NCBI RefSeq assembly: GCF_000378305.1 | Contig: NZ_KB899538.1 | Location: forward strand, 682,001 to 746,000 | Reading direction: 5' to 3' | Length of the DNA: 64,000 nucleotides | Source of the DNA: Thioalkalivibrio sp. ALJ12 | Lineage (GTDB): Bacteria; Pseudomonadota; Gammaproteobacteria; Ectothiorhodospirales; Ectothiorhodospiraceae | In this document: piece after piece, positions 1 through 7,506 of the stretch | How the letters are laid out: every line of letters starts with the position of its first letter | How positions within the stretch are numbered: position 1 is the first letter of the stretch | Position numbers and translations under genes: made by a program | The notes under the pieces: model-generated | What the model saw: only the letters and a program-made list of their open reading frames with translations | Database searches by the model: none | What the model was told of the DNA's origin: nothing

Positions 1-1028
1 GCCTGAGCTCCGTGATCCCGAGCCTGGGCTTCCTGATCACGGGCGACAACGCCGTGGGTGACGTGCTGGGTAGTGATGGCGACATCTACTACTCCGATCG
101 TGCCGACTTCTTCTTCCAGGTCGTGTTCGTGGCGACCGCGATGTCCATCGTCTCGGGTGCCGTAGCCGAACGGATGAAGCTGTGGGCCTTCCTCGCCTTT
201 GCGGTCGTGCTGACCGGCTTCATCTACCCGATCCAGGGCTTCTGGAGCTGGGGCGAAGGCTTCCTCGACCAGATCGGCTACCTCGACTACGCCGGTTCCG
301 GCATCGTCCACTTCACGGGTGCCGCTGCGGCGCTGGCCGGTGTGCTGCTCCTTGGGGCGCGCAAGGGCAAGTACGGCAAGGACGGCCAGATCAACGCGAT
401 CCCGGGCTCCAACATGCCGTTGGCCACTCTGGGCGTGCTGATCCTGTGGTTGGGCTGGTTCGGCTTCAATGGCGGCTCCGAGCTGAAGGTCTCGGACATC
501 GAATCCGCCAACGCCGTGGCCGCCGTGTTCGCCAACACCAACCTGGCCGCGGCCGGGGGTGTGATCGCTGCCCTGATCACCACTCGTCTGGTGTTCGGCA
601 AGGCCGATCTGACCATGGCGCTGAACGGCGCGGTCGCGGGCCTGGTGTCCATCACCGCCGAGCCGCTGATGCCCAGCCCGTTCCTGGCGATGATCATCGG
701 TGCCATTGGTGGCGTGATCGTGGTCTTCTCGATCGTCGCGCTGGACAAGCTGAAGATCGACGACCCGGTCGGGGCGATCTCCGCGCACGGTACCGCCGGT
801 ATCTGGGGTGTGATGGCGGTGCTGCTGTCCAACCCGGACGCGACGTTCTTCGGCCAGATCGCGGGCCTGCTCGCCATCTTCGCCTTCGTCTTCACGGCTT
901 CCCTGATCGTCTGGGCCATCCTGAAGGCGGTGATGGGCATTCGCCTGAGCGAAGAGGACGAGGATATCGGTGCCGACATCACCGAGTGTGGCCTCGAGGC
1001 CTACCCGGAATTCACCGGGAAGCAGTAA
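1..1028 (+). CDS. amt: Ammonium transporter (Amt family), 5'-truncated by window edge
   Basis: This is the C-terminal part of an Amt/Mep/Rh ammonium channel in the inner membrane. The frame is open from base 3 with no stop, so the gene starts outside the window. About 340 residues are visible against just over 400 for the family, so the first helices are missing. Both pore histidines can be seen, in IVHFTGAAA and AISAHGTAG. The residues between them are hydrophobic helices rich in Gly and Ala. The tail (EEDEDIGADITECGLEAYPEF) matches the cytoplasmic C-terminal region that contacts GlnK in this family. A strong terminator follows at 1141. Nitrogen regulation is expected, but the promoter and any glnK lie off the window. 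Confidence 0.96.
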   Translation, partial: LSSVIPSLGFLITGDNAVGDVLGSDGDIYYSDRADFFFQVVFVATAMSIVSGAVAERMKLWAFLAFAVVLTGFIYPIQGFWSWGEGFLDQIGYLDYAGSGIVHFTGAAAALAGVLLLGARKGKYGKDGQINAIPGSNMPLATLGVLILWLGWFGFNGGSELKVSDIESANAVAAVFANTNLAAAGGVIAALITTRLVFGKADLTMALNGAVAGLVSITAEPLMPSPFLAMIIGAIGGVIVVFSIVALDKLKIDDPVGAISAHGTAGIWGVMAVLLSNPDATFFGQIAGLLAIFAFVFTASLIVWAILKAVMGIRLSEEDEDIGADITECGLEAYPEFTGKQ

Positions 1029-1140
1029 ACACTCGAAACGCGCGCAGGGGTTCGGCCTGGAGGGCCGGGTCGAACCCCCAAAGTGTCTCCTCCGACGCCG
1101 ACAGCAACAGTCTCCCAGGACTCAAGGATGTTGGCTTTCA

Positions 1141-1168
1141 GGGCGCCTCCCCGGCGCCCTCTTTTTTT
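1141..1168 (+). terminator. Rho-independent terminator after amt
   Basis: A 7-bp stem (GGGCGCC / GGCGCCC) with a five-base loop is followed by CTCTTTTTTT. It lies 112 bases after the amt stop and ends before the fetA start, so it separates the two transcripts. Confidence 0.9.
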
Positions 1169-1230
1169 GCCCCCGCGAAGCCCCGCGGGTTCGGTTACGA
1201 TTCCGCTTTCGCCTGACCGGAACCGCCAGC

Positions 1231-1851
1231 ATGGATCGCCTGTTCGAAGCACATGAGCTGAAAACGGCCCACCTGGGCCCGCTGGAACTGCAACTCCAGC
1301 CCGGCGAGCTGGTGCAGCTTACCGGTGCTTCAGGCTCCGGCAAGTCTCTGCTGCTGCGCGCGCTGGCGGACCTGGATCCGAATACCGGCGAGGTCCGCCT
1401 GGCTGGTGTGCCCCGCGACTCGATGACTCCGGTGCAATGGCGCCGGCAGGTCGCCTATGTGCCGGCCGAGACCGCCTGGTGGAGCGAGCGCGTGGACGAG
1501 CACCTACCCGCCGATTTCTCGCGCGAGACGGCGCTGCACCTGCTGGAGCAGGTTGCCCTTCCGGAAGAGTCCCTGCACTGGGAGGTCGAACGCCTCTCCA
1601 GCGGCGAGAAGCAGCGCCTGGGCCTGTTGCGCGCATTGCTGAACCAGCCGCGTGTCCTCCTGCTGGACGAGCCCACCGCCAACCTTGATCTGGAAAACAC
1701 TAGGCGCATCGAACGCGCGGTACGCACATATCTAGCGGAGGAAGAGGCGGCGGCCCTTTGGGTCAGCCATGACACGCTGCAACGCCAGCGCCTCGGTGGA
1801 CGCATCCTGACCATCAGCAACGGCAAGCTGGAGGCCCCCGTATGGAGCTGA
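1231..1851 (+). CDS. fetA: FetA/YbbL-type ABC transporter ATP-binding protein
   Basis: A 206-residue ABC ATPase. It has Walker A GASGSGKS near residue 34, an ABC signature of the form LSSGEKQRLG and Walker B VLLLDEPTANLD, followed by a switch histidine in WVSHD. The length fits stand-alone ATPases of the FetA (YbbL) group, which pair with FetB in a putative iron exporter tied to oxidative-stress resistance in E. coli. The ATG at 1231 is chosen because the protein then begins just before the ATPase domain; the frame is open further upstream but runs through the amt terminator. The gene overlaps fetB by 10 bases, so the two are translationally coupled. Confidence 0.88.
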   Translation: MDRLFEAHELKTAHLGPLELQLQPGELVQLTGASGSGKSLLLRALADLDPNTGEVRLAGVPRDSMTPVQWRRQVAYVPAETAWWSERVDEHLPADFSRETALHLLEQVALPEESLHWEVERLSSGEKQRLGLLRALLNQPRVLLLDEPTANLDLENTRRIERAVRTYLAEEEAAALWVSHDTLQRQRLGGRILTISNGKLEAPVWS

Positions 1852-2648
1852 TCTCGCTTTCTCCGTTCGATCTGAGTCTGGCGGCGCTGCTGGTCGTCGC
1901 GCTGGCCGGGGTGACGGTCTGGGCGCGCATGGGCCTGGGGCGCAGCCTGCTGATCGCCGGGGCGCGTACCGTGATCCAGCTGCTGCTGGTCGGGCTGATC
2001 CTGCAGACGCTGTTCGACCACGCGCAGCTTGGCTGGGTGGCGCTGATGGCCGTGGTCATGCTCGCGGTGGCCGGCTACGAGGTGATGGCGCGCCAGCAGC
2101 GCCGCTTCGCCGGGCTGTGGGGCTACGGGATCGGCACCGTGACCATGTTCATCTCGGCATTCGCGGTCACGGTGCTGGCGCTGACCACCATGGTCGGGCC
2201 AACCCCCTGGTGGGAGCCGCAGTACGCGATTCCGCTACTGGGCATGCTGCTCGGCAATACCATGACCGGTATTGCATTGGGGCTGGACCGCCTGACCCAG
2301 ACCGTCTGGCGCGAGCGGCGCACCATCGAGGGCCGGCTGGCAATGGGGGCCTCCTGGAGCGAGGCGGTCACGACCATGCGCCGCGAGGCCGCGCGCTCCG
2401 GCCTGATGCCGACCATCAACGCCATGGCCGCCGCCGGCATCGTCAGCCTGCCGGGCATGATGACCGGCCAGATCCTGGCCGGCGCCCCGCCAGTGGAGGC
2501 CGTGAAGTACCAGATCCTGATCATGTTCCTGATCACCGCCGGTACCGGCTTCGGCACCCTGGGCGCTGTCTGGTTCGCCTCCCGCCGCCTGTTCGACACC
2601 CGCGAGCGCCTGCGCCTCGACCGCCTCAAGGCCGGCCGCCACGCCTAG
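1842..2648 (+). CDS. fetB: FetB/YbbM-type permease (UPF0014 family)
   Basis: A 268-residue inner-membrane protein with about seven hydrophobic segments. It has the family features GARTVIQLLLVG near residue 40 and the loop MGASWSEA...RRE, with the AGIVSLPGMMTGQILAGA stretch near residue 200. These are typical of the UPF0014/FetB permease. It overlaps fetA by 10 bases and forms a two-gene exporter with it. The substrate is inferred as iron from E. coli FetAB; nothing in the sequence fixes the metal. No terminator is seen; a dispersed repeat begins 12 bases after the stop. Confidence 0.9.
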   Translation: MELISLSPFDLSLAALLVVALAGVTVWARMGLGRSLLIAGARTVIQLLLVGLILQTLFDHAQLGWVALMAVVMLAVAGYEVMARQQRRFAGLWGYGIGTVTMFISAFAVTVLALTTMVGPTPWWEPQYAIPLLGMLLGNTMTGIALGLDRLTQTVWRERRTIEGRLAMGASWSEAVTTMRREAARSGLMPTINAMAAAGIVSLPGMMTGQILAGAPPVEAVKYQILIMFLITAGTGFGTLGAVWFASRRLFDTRERLRLDRLKAGRHA

Positions 2649-2660
2649 TCACGAGCTCAA

Positions 2661-2877
2661 TGCACCCTGCGGCGTTTGTGGTGCCCGTCATCGCGAGGCG
2701 CGCAGCGCCGTGGCGATCTCCGTGGGCGGCCCTGACGCCGGCCGGGGAAGGCGTCGGGGGGTTCGTTGGGAGATTACTCGCTGCGCTCGCCCTTCGGGCC
2801 GGCCGGCGGCCGTTCAACGCGCTTCGCGCTTTTGTGCCACGGCCCCTGCGGGGCCTCGCAATGACGGGTTATTGAAG
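2661..2877 (+). repeat. MITE-like repeat A, copy 1 (direct)
   Basis: A 217-base segment that recurs at 3524-3740 with three substitutions that I can find. Its core (2684-2868) has imperfect terminal inverted repeats, CCCGTCATCGCGAGG at the left and CCTCGCAATGACGGG at the right, and no coding capacity. An inverted relative lies at 4704-4900 and an end fragment at 22062-22095. The structure fits a non-autonomous, MITE-like or REP-type dispersed repeat. Confidence 0.85.
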
Positions 2878-2881
2878 CCCC

Positions 2882-2913
2882 GTAGGATGCGCTGAGCGCA
2901 GCGAACCGCATCG
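2882..2913 (+). repeat. Repeat C, single arm
   Basis: A short arm reading GTAGGATGCGCTGAGCGCAG followed by CGAACCGCATC. Related arms lie at 17451-17528, 18212-18241 and 30859-30937. It is a small palindromic intergenic repeat with CTGAGCGCAG at its centre. Confidence 0.7.
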
Positions 2914-2936
2914 GTCAGATACACGTCCGGGCGGCA

Positions 2937-3221
2937 TTAAGAATCGCGTTTCAGGTCCCGGTAGAAGTTCTCGTGTGTCCCCAGCAGGAGCAGGTGGCGC
3001 GTGCGAGGATCGTACTCATAGGCGAGCAGCATCAGTTGCCCGCGTGATTTGAACTTGTAAACCATGACCCCCGCCAGATCCCCTTTCTTGCTGGTACCCA
3101 GCTCGGGGTCGCGGATGATGTCGGCGACCGCGTCGTCCACGTCCGCCTTCTGGGCAGGGTGCAGGCGCTTGTAAGCGCGTCGGAATCGGGTGCTTTGCAG
3201 CACCTCCACGCCTGTAGTCAT
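2937..3221 (-). CDS. Type II toxin, RelE/ParE family
   Basis: A 94-residue protein with the RelE/ParE-fold pattern: an N-terminal FRRAYKRL helix, a central GTSKKGDLAGVMVYKF strand region and a C-terminal LLLLGTHENFYRDLKR. Toxins of this fold are ribosome-dependent mRNA nucleases or gyrase poisons; the sequence does not tell which. Its ATG overlaps the stop of the upstream antitoxin by one base (TGATG on the minus strand), so it is coupled to it. The pair sits between the two near-identical 217-base repeats at 2661 and 3524. Confidence 0.85.
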   Translation of the reverse strand: MTTGVEVLQSTRFRRAYKRLHPAQKADVDDAVADIIRDPELGTSKKGDLAGVMVYKFKSRGQLMLLAYEYDPRTRHLLLLGTHENFYRDLKRDS

Positions 3222-3448
3222 CAGTCGCGCTGGCCCTCGGGCGTGAACGGCGTGGCCAGCTCCCGGCCCTCGGCACGCGCGATCAGGAGTTCACAGATGA
3301 AGTCGATGGGCAGGTCGGGATTGTCCATGGCGGTACGCCCGACCTCGGCCCAGAACTCGATCTGGCCGGCGATGGTTCGGTGCTCGGCCTTCGCGTGGGC
3401 GCGGGCCTGCTGGTAGAGCGTTTCATCAATGCGGACGGGCAAACTCAT
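3221..3448 (-). CDS. ParD-like antitoxin
   Basis: A 75-residue protein beginning MSLPVRIDETLYQQARAHA, a ribbon-helix-helix-like start, followed by RTIAGQIEFWAEVGR. This resembles the ParD-like antitoxin family (the group often found as small TA antitoxins). It precedes the toxin in the usual antitoxin-toxin order and overlaps it by one base. It would be expected to bind the toxin and repress its own promoter, which should lie around 3449-3523, an AT-richer stretch with ACTACATTTG. Confidence 0.8.
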   Translation of the reverse strand: MSLPVRIDETLYQQARAHAKAEHRTIAGQIEFWAEVGRTAMDNPDLPIDFICELLIARAEGRELATPFTPEGQRD

Positions 3449-3523
3449 GGCCTGCTCCTATTGCTACAAATGTAGTAATGGTAGCGCGCGCCCGAATTGC
3501 CAGCAAGAAAACGCCCGGATTGG

Positions 3524-3740
3524 TGCACCCTGCGGCGTTTGTGGTGCCCGTCATCGCGAGGCGCGCAGCGCCGTGGCGATCTCCGTGGGCGGCCCTGACG
3601 CCGGCCGGGGAAGGCGTCGGGGGGGTCGTTGGGAGATTACTCGCTGCGCTCGCCCTTCGGGCCGGCCTGCGGCCGTTCAACGCGCTTCGCGCTTTTGTGC
3701 CGCGGCCCCTGCGGGGCCTCGCAATGACGGGTTATTGAAG
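3524..3740 (+). repeat. MITE-like repeat A, copy 2 (direct)
   Basis: The same length and orientation as copy 1 (2661-2877), with three substitutions in 217 bases: one in the poly-G run, one in GGCCTGCGG versus GGCCGGCGG, and one in TGCCGCGG versus TGCCACGG. Together the copies form direct repeats around the toxin-antitoxin pair. The segment fills most of the gap between the antitoxin and speE. Confidence 0.85.
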
Positions 3741-3766
3741 GGCCCCGCCAGGGGCCTGGCGCGCGA

Positions 3767-4618
3767 TCAGGCGAACAGCTTGCGACGGAAGAACTCCGGA
3801 GTAGCACCGGCGGCGCGGTGGATCGCGGCGTTGTAGTAGTGCGTGACAAACGGCAGTTCCTCGGCCGCCTCTTCGCGCAGGAATGACACCGGGCAGTCCT
3901 TCGCGGCGATGGTGCAGGTCCACCAGCCGGAGGGGTAGGTGGCCTGCGGGAAGTGCATCGTCAGGGCGTCGATGAAATTCGCCGCGCGCAGGCTGTCGTG
4001 CATCGGGCGGATGATGCTGTCGGTGTGCAGCAGCGGCGATTCGCTCTGCTGCACCAGCAGGCCGTCCGGGCCCAGGGCCTTCACGCAGTCCTTGTAGAAC
4101 GCGGTGGAGAACAGGCCTTCGGCCGGGCCGACCGGGTCGGTGGAGTCGACAATGATCACGTCGATGGAGCCGGGGGCGGCGTCCTTCAGGTACTGCACAC
4201 CGTCATCGAACAGCAGCTCGGCGCGCGGGTCGTCGTTGGCGTCGCACAGCTCCGGGAAGTACTGCTCGGACAGGCGGGTGACGCGCTCGTCGATATCCAC
4301 CTGTACGGCGTGCTCGACCTCGTCGTGCTTGAGCACTTCGCGCAGGGTGCCGCAGTCGCCGCCGCCGATGATGACCACGTTCTTCGGGGCGCTGTGCGAG
4401 TACAGCACCGGGTGCGACATCATCTCGTGGTAGATAAAGTTGTCGCGGCCGGTGAGCATCACGCAGTCGTCGATCACCATCAGGTTGCCGAAGGCCTCGG
4501 TCTCGTAGATCTCGATCTTCTGGTACGGGGTCTGTTCCTCGTGCAGCTTCTGCTTGATGCGCAGGGACAGCGCCATGTCTTCGTGCGGTTCGCTGAACCA
4601 GTTGTTGTCGAGTGCCAT
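3767..4618 (-). CDS. speE: Spermidine synthase (polyamine aminopropyltransferase)
   Basis: A 283-residue cytosolic enzyme that transfers the aminopropyl group from decarboxylated SAM to putrescine, giving spermidine. It starts MALDNNWFSE, and has the dcSAM-binding glycine loop VVIIGGGDCGTLREV near residue 83, the acidic VDIDERV, the catalytic DSTDPVGPA around residue 158 and a PSGWWTCTIA stretch. The length is normal. It is divergent from speA, the arginine decarboxylase of the same pathway, across 313 bases that contain an inverted copy of repeat A. No agmatinase or SAM decarboxylase gene is visible here. Confidence 0.97.
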   Translation of the reverse strand: MALDNNWFSEPHEDMALSLRIKQKLHEEQTPYQKIEIYETEAFGNLMVIDDCVMLTGRDNFIYHEMMSHPVLYSHSAPKNVVIIGGGDCGTLREVLKHDEVEHAVQVDIDERVTRLSEQYFPELCDANDDPRAELLFDDGVQYLKDAAPGSIDVIIVDSTDPVGPAEGLFSTAFYKDCVKALGPDGLLVQQSESPLLHTDSIIRPMHDSLRAANFIDALTMHFPQATYPSGWWTCTIAAKDCPVSFLREEAAEELPFVTHYYNAAIHRAAGATPEFFRRKLFA

Positions 4619-4703
4619 TGGCGGCTCCCCTTGCCGGTGCGGTGGACGGTATGATGCGCCGCTATGATAGTGCCCTGTATCCTGCGGGCAACTCCGCTCT
4701 TCT

Positions 4704-4900
4704 CGTCATTGCGAGGAACCGTAGGCGACGACGTACAAAAGCAGCGAAGCTGCGTTGAACGGCCGCCGGCCGGCCCGAAGGGTGAGCGTAGCGAGTAATC
4801 TCCTGAATGAGGGCAGTGCGCTTGGGTGCCCTGCTTGCCCCTGGTGTTCGGTGGATCATGAAGGCGATTGCCACGTCGCTTCGTTCCTCGCAATGACGGG
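4704..4900 (-). repeat. MITE-like repeat A, copy 3 (inverted), between speE and speA
   Basis: It begins CGTCATTGCGAGGAAC and ends with the reverse complement GTTCCTCGCAATGACG, a 16-base terminal inverted repeat. Read on the minus strand, its interior matches the middle of copies 1 and 2 (GGAGATTACTCGCT, then CCCTTCGGGCCGGCC and CGTTCAACGC), but the left third has diverged. It fills most of the divergent promoter region of speE and speA, leaving about 85 and 31 bases respectively. Confidence 0.8.
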
Positions 4901-4931
4901 GCTTTCCTAGCTTTTAAAATCCGGGAATACC

Positions 4932-6836
4932 ATGACCGTCACGCCCTGGAATCTGGATGAGGCCCGCGCCACCTACGGTATCGATCACTGGAACGGTGGC
5001 TTCTTCGAGGTGAACGCCGCAGGCCACGTGGCGATGCGCCGTGCGGACTGGCCGGATCACCCCGGCGTGGATCTGTACGAGCTGGCGGGTCGTCTGCGCG
5101 AGGAGCATGTGGGTCCGCCGGTGCTGGTGCGATTCCAGGATGTGCTGGACGGCCGGGTGCGCCGCCTGGCGCGGGCCTTCGACACCGCCGCGCGCGAGCT
5201 GGAGTACGAAGGTGCGTTCACCGCCATCTACCCGATCAAGGTCAACCAGCAGCGCAGCGTGGTGGATCAGATCCTGGCGGCCGGCGATCAGCCGGATGCC
5301 GAGGGGCTGACCCCACGCGTGGGGCTGGAGGCCGGCAGCAAGCCGGAGCTGATGGCCGTGCTGGCGCAGTCGCGCCCGGGTGCGGCGATCATCTGCAATG
5401 GCTACAAGGACCGCGAATACGTGCGCCTGGCGCTGATCGGCCGGCAGCTCGGGCATCGCGTGTATATCGTGATCGAAAAGCCCTCCGAGCTGGAGGAGGT
5501 GATCCGCCAGGCCGAGGCCATGCAGGTCGAGCCACTGCTGGGCCTGCGCGTGCGCCTGGCCTCAATCGGCAAGGGCAAGTGGCAGAACACCGGCGGCGAG
5601 AAGGCCAAGTTCGGCCTGTCCGCGGCGGATGTGCTGGGCATCCTGGAGCGCCTGCGGGGTCTTGGCTGGCTGGACCGGCTGCAACTGCTGCACTTCCACA
5701 TGGGCTCGCAGATCGCGAACATCCGCGACATCCAGAATGGCATGGGCGAGGCGGCCAGCTACTTCGCCGCGCTGACCGAGGCCGGTGCGGCCCTGCGGGT
5801 GGTGGATGTCGGCGGCGGTCTCGGAATCGACTACGAGGGCTCGCGTTCGCGCAACGAGTGCTCCATCAACTATTCGGTGGAGGAGTACGCGCTGAACATC
5901 CTGCGCCCGCTCAAGCGCATCTGCGAGGAGCAGGGCCTGGTCATGCCCGAGGTCTTCAGCGAGTCCGGCCGCGCCCTGACCGCGCACCACGCGGTGCTGA
6001 TCACCAACGTGATCGACTGCGAGCCGGCCCCGGGTGATGGCGACGTCCCGCCCGCCGAGAATGTCGAGCTGCCCGAGATCGCCGCCATGCGCGCCCTGCT
6101 GGAGGACGGCGAGCGCCCGGCCTCCGAGATCTACCACGATGCCGCCTACGGCCTGTCCGAGGTGCAGGCACGCTTTGCCCGCGGGATGCTGTCGCTGGCG
6201 GACCGTGCCCGCGCCGAGGCGATCTACTTCGCCCTGTGCCAGCGCCTGCTGGCGCGGCCCGAGGCCCTGCCGGCGGAGATCCACGCGGAACTGACCGACA
6301 AGCTGGCGGACAAGGTCTTCTGCAACTTCTCCGTGTTCCAGTCGATCCCGGACACCTGGGCGATCAACCAGATCTTCCCGATCATGCCGCTGCACCGGCT
6401 GGCCGAGCGGCCGACCCGGCGCGCGGTGCTGCAGGACCTGACCTGCGACTCCGACGGCCACATCGAGCACTATGTGGAGCGCGAGGGCACGCACACCACG
6501 CTCGCCCTGCACCCGTGGAACGACCGCGAGCCGTACTACCTCGGCATCTTCCTGGTCGGTGCCTACCAGGAGATCCTGGGCGATCTGCACAACCTGTTCG
6601 GGGACACCGACACCGTAAACGTGGAGCTGCTGCCGGAGGGCGGCTACCGTCTGGTCGACCCGGAACGGGGCGACACCGTCGACGAACTGCTCTCCTATGT
6701 GCACTTTGCCCCGGATGACCTGCGCCGCACCTTCCGCGCCAAGATCGACGCCGCCGGCCTGCGTGGCGAGGCCGCGGGCCGGCTGCTGGCGGAGCTGGAA
6801 CAGGGCCTGACCGGCTACACCTATCTCGAGGACTGA
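4932..6836 (+). CDS. speA: Biosynthetic arginine decarboxylase
   Basis: A 634-residue PLP enzyme of the alanine-racemase-fold decarboxylase group that converts arginine to agmatine. The PLP lysine is in YPIKVNQQ near residue 103. The glycine-rich DVGGGLGIDYEG loop and SESGRALTAHHAV are family hallmarks, and the C-terminal half holds FCNFSVFQSIPD. The length is that of SpeA. It starts MTVTPWNLDEA at the only ATG near the family N-terminus. It is divergent from speE, and ycgL follows after 4 bases. Agmatine would feed putrescine and then spermidine synthesis. Confidence 0.97.
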   Translation: MTVTPWNLDEARATYGIDHWNGGFFEVNAAGHVAMRRADWPDHPGVDLYELAGRLREEHVGPPVLVRFQDVLDGRVRRLARAFDTAARELEYEGAFTAIYPIKVNQQRSVVDQILAAGDQPDAEGLTPRVGLEAGSKPELMAVLAQSRPGAAIICNGYKDREYVRLALIGRQLGHRVYIVIEKPSELEEVIRQAEAMQVEPLLGLRVRLASIGKGKWQNTGGEKAKFGLSAADVLGILERLRGLGWLDRLQLLHFHMGSQIANIRDIQNGMGEAASYFAALTEAGAALRVVDVGGGLGIDYEGSRSRNECSINYSVEEYALNILRPLKRICEEQGLVMPEVFSESGRALTAHHAVLITNVIDCEPAPGDGDVPPAENVELPEIAAMRALLEDGERPASEIYHDAAYGLSEVQARFARGMLSLADRARAEAIYFALCQRLLARPEALPAEIHAELTDKLADKVFCNFSVFQSIPDTWAINQIFPIMPLHRLAERPTRRAVLQDLTCDSDGHIEHYVEREGTHTTLALHPWNDREPYYLGIFLVGAYQEILGDLHNLFGDTDTVNVELLPEGGYRLVDPERGDTVDELLSYVHFAPDDLRRTFRAKIDAAGLRGEAAGRLLAELEQGLTGYTYLED

Positions 6837-6840
6837 ACCC

Positions 6841-7089
6841 ATGCAGTGCTATGTCTACCGCGCGACCCGGCGCGCCGATACCTACGTCTACCTGCCGCAG
6901 AAAGACGACTTCTCCGAACTCCCCGATGGCCTGACCCGTGCACTCGGGCGCCTCGAGTTCGCCCTGGAGTTCGAACTGACCCCGGAGCGCAGCCTGGCCC
7001 AGGAAGACCCGCAAAAGGTCCTGGCCAACCTCAAGGAGCAGGGCTTTCACCTCCAGCTCCCGCCCCCGGAAGACGAACCCAGCACCTGA
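6841..7089 (+). CDS. YcgL domain protein
   Basis: An 82-residue protein beginning MQCYVYRATRRADTYVYL, which matches the start of the YcgL family (MxCxVYRSxx...YLYL). It ends with a GFHLQLPPP stretch, also typical. The function of the family is not settled. The start lies 4 bases after the speA stop, so it is probably co-transcribed with speA. No terminator follows; instead a repeat (7180-7298) lies in the next 417 bases. Confidence 0.85.
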   Translation: MQCYVYRATRRADTYVYLPQKDDFSELPDGLTRALGRLEFALEFELTPERSLAQEDPQKVLANLKEQGFHLQLPPPEDEPST

Positions 7090-7179
7090 TCTCCCGCGCG
7101 GTCGCCCGCACATGGCGCCGCCAACCCCCTCGAACCGACCCTTGCTCGGGCTATCCCGGACCCTCGAAGCCTCCACACG

Positions 7180-7298
7180 GTCATCCCGGAAACCGCCAAG
7201 CGGTTATCCGGGATCTCATGCGTCGGGGTATTCCCAACCCTTGAGGCCGATCCGGCGCGGGAGATCCCGGCTCTTCGCTGCGCTGCGGCCGGGATGAC
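7180..7298 (+). repeat. MITE-like repeat B, copy 1, with strong hairpin
   Basis: A 119-base element with ends GTCATCCCGG and CCGGGATGAC. Inside, 7183-7214 folds into a hairpin: ATCCCGGA plus AACCGC pair with GCGGTT plus TCCGGGAT around CAA, with one bulged A. Relatives lie at 21929-22030 and, as a fragment, at 9437-9466. It makes up much of the 417-base gap between ycgL and typA, in which I see no gene. Confidence 0.65.
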
Positions 7299-7506
7299 CG
7301 GGGCAGGGTGACTGTGGGCGGGGTAACGAGGTGAATCGGTTGCGGCCGAGGGCGCCGGTTACCGATGCAGGGCAGGTGGTCGATGTGCTGCGCTGGCGGC
7401 GCGTGAAGGCGAAGGAGCCTGCGCACAAAACAGGGAAGTCGCAGCGCGGTCACGAATAAGTCTGTATAGTGTCGGCCCTTTTGCCAGTATCCAGAGTTCG
7501 TATTCC

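Noticed and set aside
2661-3740. A CRISPR array, because of repeated sequence
   Set aside because: The repeats are 217 bases, only a few, unevenly spaced, and separate genes; there are no cas genes.
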